Shown here one piece after another: positions 4,539 to 8,498 of a DNA stretch of 8,498 bases. Source of the DNA: Synergistaceae bacterium. GTDB lineage: Bacteria > Synergistota > Synergistia > Synergistales > Aminobacteriaceae. The first letter of the stretch is position 1, and the number at the start of each line of letters is the position of its first letter. Position numbers and translations under genes: made by a program. The notes under the pieces are model-generated. The model saw nothing but the letters and a program-made list of their open reading frames with translations. It made no database searches and was not told where the DNA came from. The DNA is taken from the NCBI GenBank assembly GCA_017446645.1, contig JAFSQO010000311.1:1-8498 (forward strand), written 5' to 3'.

Positions 4539-7500
4539 TTACCTGAATAAATCCTTAATTGCAACTTCCGGGGCGATTACCTGAGTATCCGTGCCTGCAT
4601 TTCCCCTTTGAATCTGAGGCTGCGGAGTTTGCTGGGGTTCGGGTTTGCGTTTGCCTCCTCTGTAGGCTATTCCCCTGAAGGCTTCTGCACCGGTCCCGGC
4701 TGGGATTAAATGCCCTATTATGACGTTTTCCTTAAGGCCATGCAACGGGTCTAACTCGCCTTTCACTGCTGCTCCGGCTAAGACTTGGGCGGTCTGCTGG
4801 AATGACGCTGCACTCAAGAAGCTGTCGGTTGCAAGGGCTGCCTTAGTGATACCGTGAATGAAGGGCCTGCATTCGGGCATTTCACGCATTTTGCGGACGA
4901 ATGTAACTTCGCGGATTATGTGAAGCTCGTCAACTTTTGCGTTAGAAGCCCGGATTATTATCTCCAACGGATTTAAGCCTGCAATTTCCTCGATGGCTGC
5001 TGCCTTTAACTCCATTCCTGCATGAAGACTTGTAGGGTTCTCGCCGTCCTCATCTTCGTATTCTCCTGCTTCATCTTCATCTTCATAGAGTTCTTCGCTC
5101 TCGGCACTTTCTGCGCTCTCTTCACTATCGACTTCAGCGTCAACGTTTTCGTCCTCGTCAACGTCTTCATCATCATCTGCAACAGTAAGTCCCAGCAAAA
5201 TCTTGTTGCGAATTCTTCCGGTGAGCATTTTCGTTAAAGCGTCAAGCCGTGTCAAGATGCCTTCTTCAGTTTCGAGGCTGTCGCGTTTACCTTCTGCAAA
5301 CTCGTCAATTATTGCTGCGTCTATATTGCGTCCGGTTGCTTCGCCGTTCTCGAATAATTCCTGGCTCCATAATTCTTTGGCATTCAGGAATTTCTTCAGA
5401 GCGTCAACTACGTCAATGCGTTCTACACCGTTCCAGACTTTGATTACGCGCATTCTGTTAGCGACTATCTCATTCACGCAATCTTCATCAAGGGCTGCGT
5501 CCTGCTCGTAAATCACTTCACCGTCGGAAGTTATGAGATCTTCAGCAAGCCACCGGTTATCAACTATGCGGTCGAGTAAATCCTGGTCACGAACTCCGAT
5601 TATTACGGGATTACCTGATGTAAGTCTTCGCAGGTCCTCACGGGTCAGCTTCGTGTCCTTCTTTAACTGGGTTTTGGCAATTCTGATATTTCTGTCAAGT
5701 ATCATGCCTTCCATAGATTTACGGAATGCTGCACGTCCAAGAATTACATCAACGTCCTGATTATTATGCCTTAACGTAAGCATGTGCACAGGTGTACCGG
5801 GTGTGAGGAGTTTTCTCAAAGCGTCCTCATCGAGTTCATGGCCGACTAACTCCTGAATTGTCTCGTCAGATTTGTCAACACTCACAAGCAAATCGCCTCT
5901 AAACGCTCCGAGTGCTGCGTTAAGTCTCTGAGTATTGTCGCGGGTGATTTCATCGCAGACTTTTGCTACTTCGTCCTCCCAGACCATATCACCGGCTACG
6001 AATGAGGTATCGCCTTCTTCGATAACGCGCACTTTGTTCAACGGGGCGACTTTACGCAATATCACTTCTATGTGCTTATTATTTATGCTGACACCCTGAG
6101 AGTGATAGACGTACTGTATCTCGTCCGTGAGCATTCTCTGAACTGCGTCAATGCCTTCAACTTCGAGTAATTGCTGGGGGTCAACGCTGCCTTCAGTTAA
6201 TGCGGTCATCTTGGTGACTTCCATGCCTTCCTCAATGCCCTCGCGGAGTTCCTGACCGGTTGGAATTGCGTGAACCAGGCGTTCTGTGCCGTCTTCATTT
6301 ACTACTATGACTTTATGCTTGCCCTCGTTGGCCCGGATTTCCTCAATTCTGCCGTCAAGTCCTGCTAATATACACACTTTGCGGGGCCGTCTGACCTCAA
6401 ATAACTGCTCAATTCTGGGTAAACCCTGAGTTATATCTTCTGCTGAACGAACGCCTCCAGTATGGAACGTCCTCATCGTAAGCTGAGTACCGGGTTCGCC
6501 TATGGACTGGGCTGCGACAACTCCGACTGCCTCACCGATTGGGACGAGCTTTCTTGACGACAAATCTGTCCCGTAACATTTCTGACAAACTCCCTGCTTC
6601 AAGGCACATGCTAAGGGACTTCTCACCCATACTTCATTAATACCTGCGTCCTCTATCTTTTTCGCAAGGGCTTCAGTGATTATATCACCGGATTTTACGA
6701 TTAACTCACCGGATTTATCGCTTATGTCATTCAGAGCTGTACGGCCTGAAATTCTCTCGGCTATGCCAATCATGACCTTGCCTTCACTGAGTAATGGCCG
6801 GATGCATATGCCTTTATCAGTTCCGCAGTCATGTTGAGTGATGATTAAGTCCTGAGAGACATCAACGAGCCTTCTGGTTAAATAACCGGACTTTGCAGTT
6901 CTCAAGGCAGTATCCGCGAGACCTTTGCGTGCTCCATGCGTTGAGATAAAGTATTCAAGCATGTTCATGCCTTCCCGGAAATTCGCAGTTATCGGGTAAT
7001 CTATCGTCTTTCCTGTAGGGTCGGCCATAAGTCCCCTGATACCAGCCATTTGTCCCATCTGGCCAAGTGAACCTCGCGCTCCTGATTCTACCATCATTCT
7101 TACTGGATTTTCGAGGCTCATGTGTTCCTTTATTTTCTCGGCAATGTCCTTCGTAGCCTGTGCCCATAACTTGCTCTTCTGGTCTAAGTATTCATCATAG
7201 GTGAGCAGTCCCATCTCGTAATTCTCTTTAGCGATATTGTCCTCGTTTTGAGTGGCTTCAGTGATTATCGCTTTCTCCTCCGGAATTCTCACGGCCTGAA
7301 CTCCGAAGCTGATACCGGAACGCGCTGCCCAGTGATAGCCTAAAGTCTTGATGTCATCGAGCATTGCAACTACTCCTGCTCTATCGACTTTATCATAGGC
7401 TGAATCAAGTAACCGGCCGATCTTCTTTTTGTCGAGCTGCTCATTTACAAAACGCAATTTAGGTGAAATACGGCTGTTGAATAACACTCGTCCCGGTGAG

Positions 7501-8498
7501 GTCTCGAAAAAGACTGCGCCTGAATTGCCGTCTACTTCTGAGGGGTTATTCACTATGACAGCTTCGTCACTCTGGGTGAATTTGCGCCGGCCCTTGGGGG
7601 TTCCGAATTCCTCCGGGTTTTCCTTGAGCCAGACGCGTGAATTTACGTGAACTACACCGTGAGAGATTGCGCTCATAACGTCATTCATGTCTCTGAAGTG
7701 CATTCCGTCACCCTTAAGGCCCTCCCTCATGTCAGTCAGGTAATACACTCCCAGAACGATGTCCTGAGTGGGAGTTACGACAGGTTTACCGCTGGCGGGT
7801 GAAAGCAGGTTGTTCGCCGAGAGCATCAACAGTCTTGCCTCTGCCTGAGCTTCGATGCTCAAGGGAACGTGAACAGCCATCTGGTCGCCGTCAAAGTCAG
7901 CGTTAAATGCAGTACAGACCATAGGGTGTAACCGGATTGCCTTACCCTCCATTAAGACGGGTTCAAATGCCTGAATGCCCAATCTGTGAAGGGTAGGCGC
8001 GCGGTTTAGCATTACAGGGTGGTCTTTGATGATGTTCTCTAGGATCTCCCAGACCTCTGCTCCGCCCTTTTCGATTTTGCGTTTTGCATTCTTAACGTTA
8101 GGGGCAAGTCCTCCCTCAACAAGCCTTCTGATTACAAAGGGTTTAAAGAGTTCCAGAGCCATTTGTTTAGGCAGACCGCACTGGTAAATCTTAAGCTGGG
8201 GACCGATTACTATAACACTTCGTCCGGAATAGTCAACACGCTTACCAAGCAAGTTCTGTCTGAAGCGTCCTTTTTTGCCGCGCAATAAATCCGTTAAACT
8301 CTTTAGAGGGCGTGAACCGGCTCCGAGTACTGCTTTCCCTACTCTGCCATTATCGATTAGGGCATCTACGCATTCCTGAAGCATTCTCTTCTCGTTCCTG
8401 ATTATGATTTCCGGGGCATTCAATGCCTGTAACTTCTTGAGCCTGTTATTACGGTTAATCACCCTTCTGTATAAATCATTGAGGTCGCTCGTTGCGAA
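4539..8498 (-). CDS. rpoC: RNA polymerase beta' subunit, N-terminus beyond window, with a large C-terminal insertion
   Basis: Catalytic largest subunit of RNA polymerase. The frame is open to the right edge and begins [13 protein letters not shown], so the internal GTG/ATG codons near 8462 are not the start. By comparison with known RpoC about 260 residues, including the first zinc finger, lie outside. Of 1319 visible residues: lid/rudder region with [20 protein letters not shown] (about 78-97), the Mg-binding NADFDGDQM at 199-207 (bases 7878-7904), bridge helix and trigger loop around [16 protein letters not shown] and [17 protein letters not shown], and the second zinc site C558, C631, C638, C641 with canonical spacing. 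The switch region [12 protein letters not shown] and [17 protein letters not shown] lie near the C-terminus. Between GDTSF (829) and HGITKA (1215) are about 386 residues, where Bacillus RpoC has about 37. A 47-residue stretch inside this block holds 29 Asp/Glu. A strong terminator follows the stop; rpoB is expected upstream, off the window. Confidence 0.98.
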   Translation of the reverse strand, partial: FATSDLNDLYRRVINRNNRLKKLQALNAPEIIIRNEKRMLQECVDALIDNGRVGKAVLGAGSRPLKSLTDLLRGKKGRFRQNLLGKRVDYSGRSVIVIGPQLKIYQCGLPKQMALELFKPFVIRRLVEGGLAPNVKNAKRKIEKGGAEVWEILENIIKDHPVMLNRAPTLHRLGIQAFEPVLMEGKAIRLHPMVCTAFNADFDGDQMAVHVPLSIEAQAEARLLMLSANNLLSPASGKPVVTPTQDIVLGVYYLTDMREGLKGDGMHFRDMNDVMSAISHGVVHVNSRVWLKENPEEFGTPKGRRKFTQSDEAVIVNNPSEVDGNSGAVFFETSPGRVLFNSRISPKLRFVNEQLDKKKIGRLLDSAYDKVDRAGVVAMLDDIKTLGYHWAARSGISFGVQAVRIPEEKAIITEATQNEDNIAKENYEMGLLTYDEYLDQKSKLWAQATKDIAEKIKEHMSLENPVRMMVESGARGSLGQMGQMAGIRGLMADPTGKTIDYPITANFREGMNMLEYFISTHGARKGLADTALRTAKSGYLTRRLVDVSQDLIITQHDCGTDKGICIRPLLSEGKVMIGIAERISGRTALNDISDKSGELIVKSGDIITEALAKKIEDAGINEVWVRSPLACALKQGVCQKCYGTDLSSRKLVPIGEAVGVVAAQSIGEPGTQLTMRTFHTGGVRSAEDITQGLPRIEQLFEVRRPRKVCILAGLDGRIEEIRANEGKHKVIVVNEDGTERLVHAIPTGQELREGIEEGMEVTKMTALTEGSVDPQQLLEVEGIDAVQRMLTDEIQYVYHSQGVSINNKHIEVILRKVAPLNKVRVIEEGDTSFVAGDMVWEDEVAKVCDEITRDNTQRLNAALGAFRGDLLVSVDKSDETIQELVGHELDEDALRKLLTPGTPVHMLTLRHNNQDVDVILGRAAFRKSMEGMILDRNIRIAKTQLKKDTKLTREDLRRLTSGNPVIIGVRDQDLLDRIVDNRWLAEDLITSDGEVIYEQDAALDEDCVNEIVANRMRVIKVWNGVERIDVVDALKKFLNAKELWSQELFENGEATGRNIDAAIIDEFAEGKRDSLETEEGILTRLDALTKMLTGRIRNKILLGLTVADDDEDVDEDENVDAEVDSEESAESAESEELYEDEDEAGEYEDEDGENPTSLHAGMELKAAAIEEIAGLNPLEIIIRASNAKVDELHIIREVTFVRKMREMPECRPFIHGITKAALATDSFLSAASFQQTAQVLAGAAVKGELDPLHGLKENVIIGHLIPAGTGAEAFRGIAYRGGKRKPEPQQTPQPQIQRGNAGTDTQVIAPEVAIKDLFR

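Noticed and set aside
5022..5760. Several plus-strand open frames antisense to rpoC, including a Phe-rich one
   Set aside because: They mirror the acidic GAX-codon tract and neighbouring rpoC codons. The hydrophobic look is a by-product of reading Asp/Glu codons backwards.
6955..7167. Minus-strand 70-codon frame inside rpoC
   Set aside because: It is a shifted frame within the highly conserved bridge-helix region of rpoC.
1..8498. CRISPR array, riboswitch, transposase or integrase
   Set aside because: No periodic repeat-spacer pattern, no recognisable riboswitch core, and no recombinase motifs were found on either strand.

Overview
The window looks like a chromosomal stretch of a moderate-GC bacterium. 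The dominant gene is a 3'-terminal part of rpoC (minus strand, entering from the right edge), whose product carries a very large extra block near its C-terminus. My best guess is a Synergistota member or a neighbouring lineage. This rests on the style of RpoC and on general impression, not on a search, so treat it as tentative.

Layout, left to right. (1) 1-497, minus: a deoxynucleoside kinase, cut by the left edge, probably with a TTG start. (2) 557-1402: an 827-bp unit bounded by a 19-bp perfect direct repeat. The right copy is the 3' end of an intact tRNA-Ser(UGA) gene (1390-1477, minus) and the left copy is an orphan tRNA 3' tail. Two small co-directional genes for exported proteins lie between them: an unrecognised 139-aa protein, then a YHYH-motif protein with an arginine-rich tail. 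The arrangement has the geometry of a tiny element inserted in a tRNA 3' end, but no integrase is present. (3) 1550-2587, plus: an orphan citC (citrate lyase ligase) with no citDEF beside it. Its predicted promoter overlaps that of the divergent tRNA-Ser gene. (4) 2583-2683: a GC-rich double-hairpin block flanked by imperfect 21-bp direct repeats, between the converging citC and SDR genes. (5) 2661-4476, minus: a tightly overlapping three-gene operon. The order of transcription is a YhcH/YjgK/YiaL-family protein, a 192-aa protein resembling the C-terminal half of an M28 aminopeptidase, and a classical short-chain dehydrogenase. (6) 4491-4526: a good rho-independent terminator of rpoC, ending just before the YhcH ribosome binding site. 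(7) 4539-8498, minus: rpoC, lacking its N-terminal roughly 260 codons beyond the window.

How the genes relate: rpoC is housekeeping. The YhcH + SDR pair suggests catabolism of a sugar or sugar acid, with an odd half-peptidase between them. It sits in rpoC's transcriptional wake with almost no room for a promoter of its own. The kinase (nucleoside salvage), citC and the small exported-protein pair have no obvious functional link to each other. I see no CRISPR array, transposase, integrase, riboswitch or replication origin.
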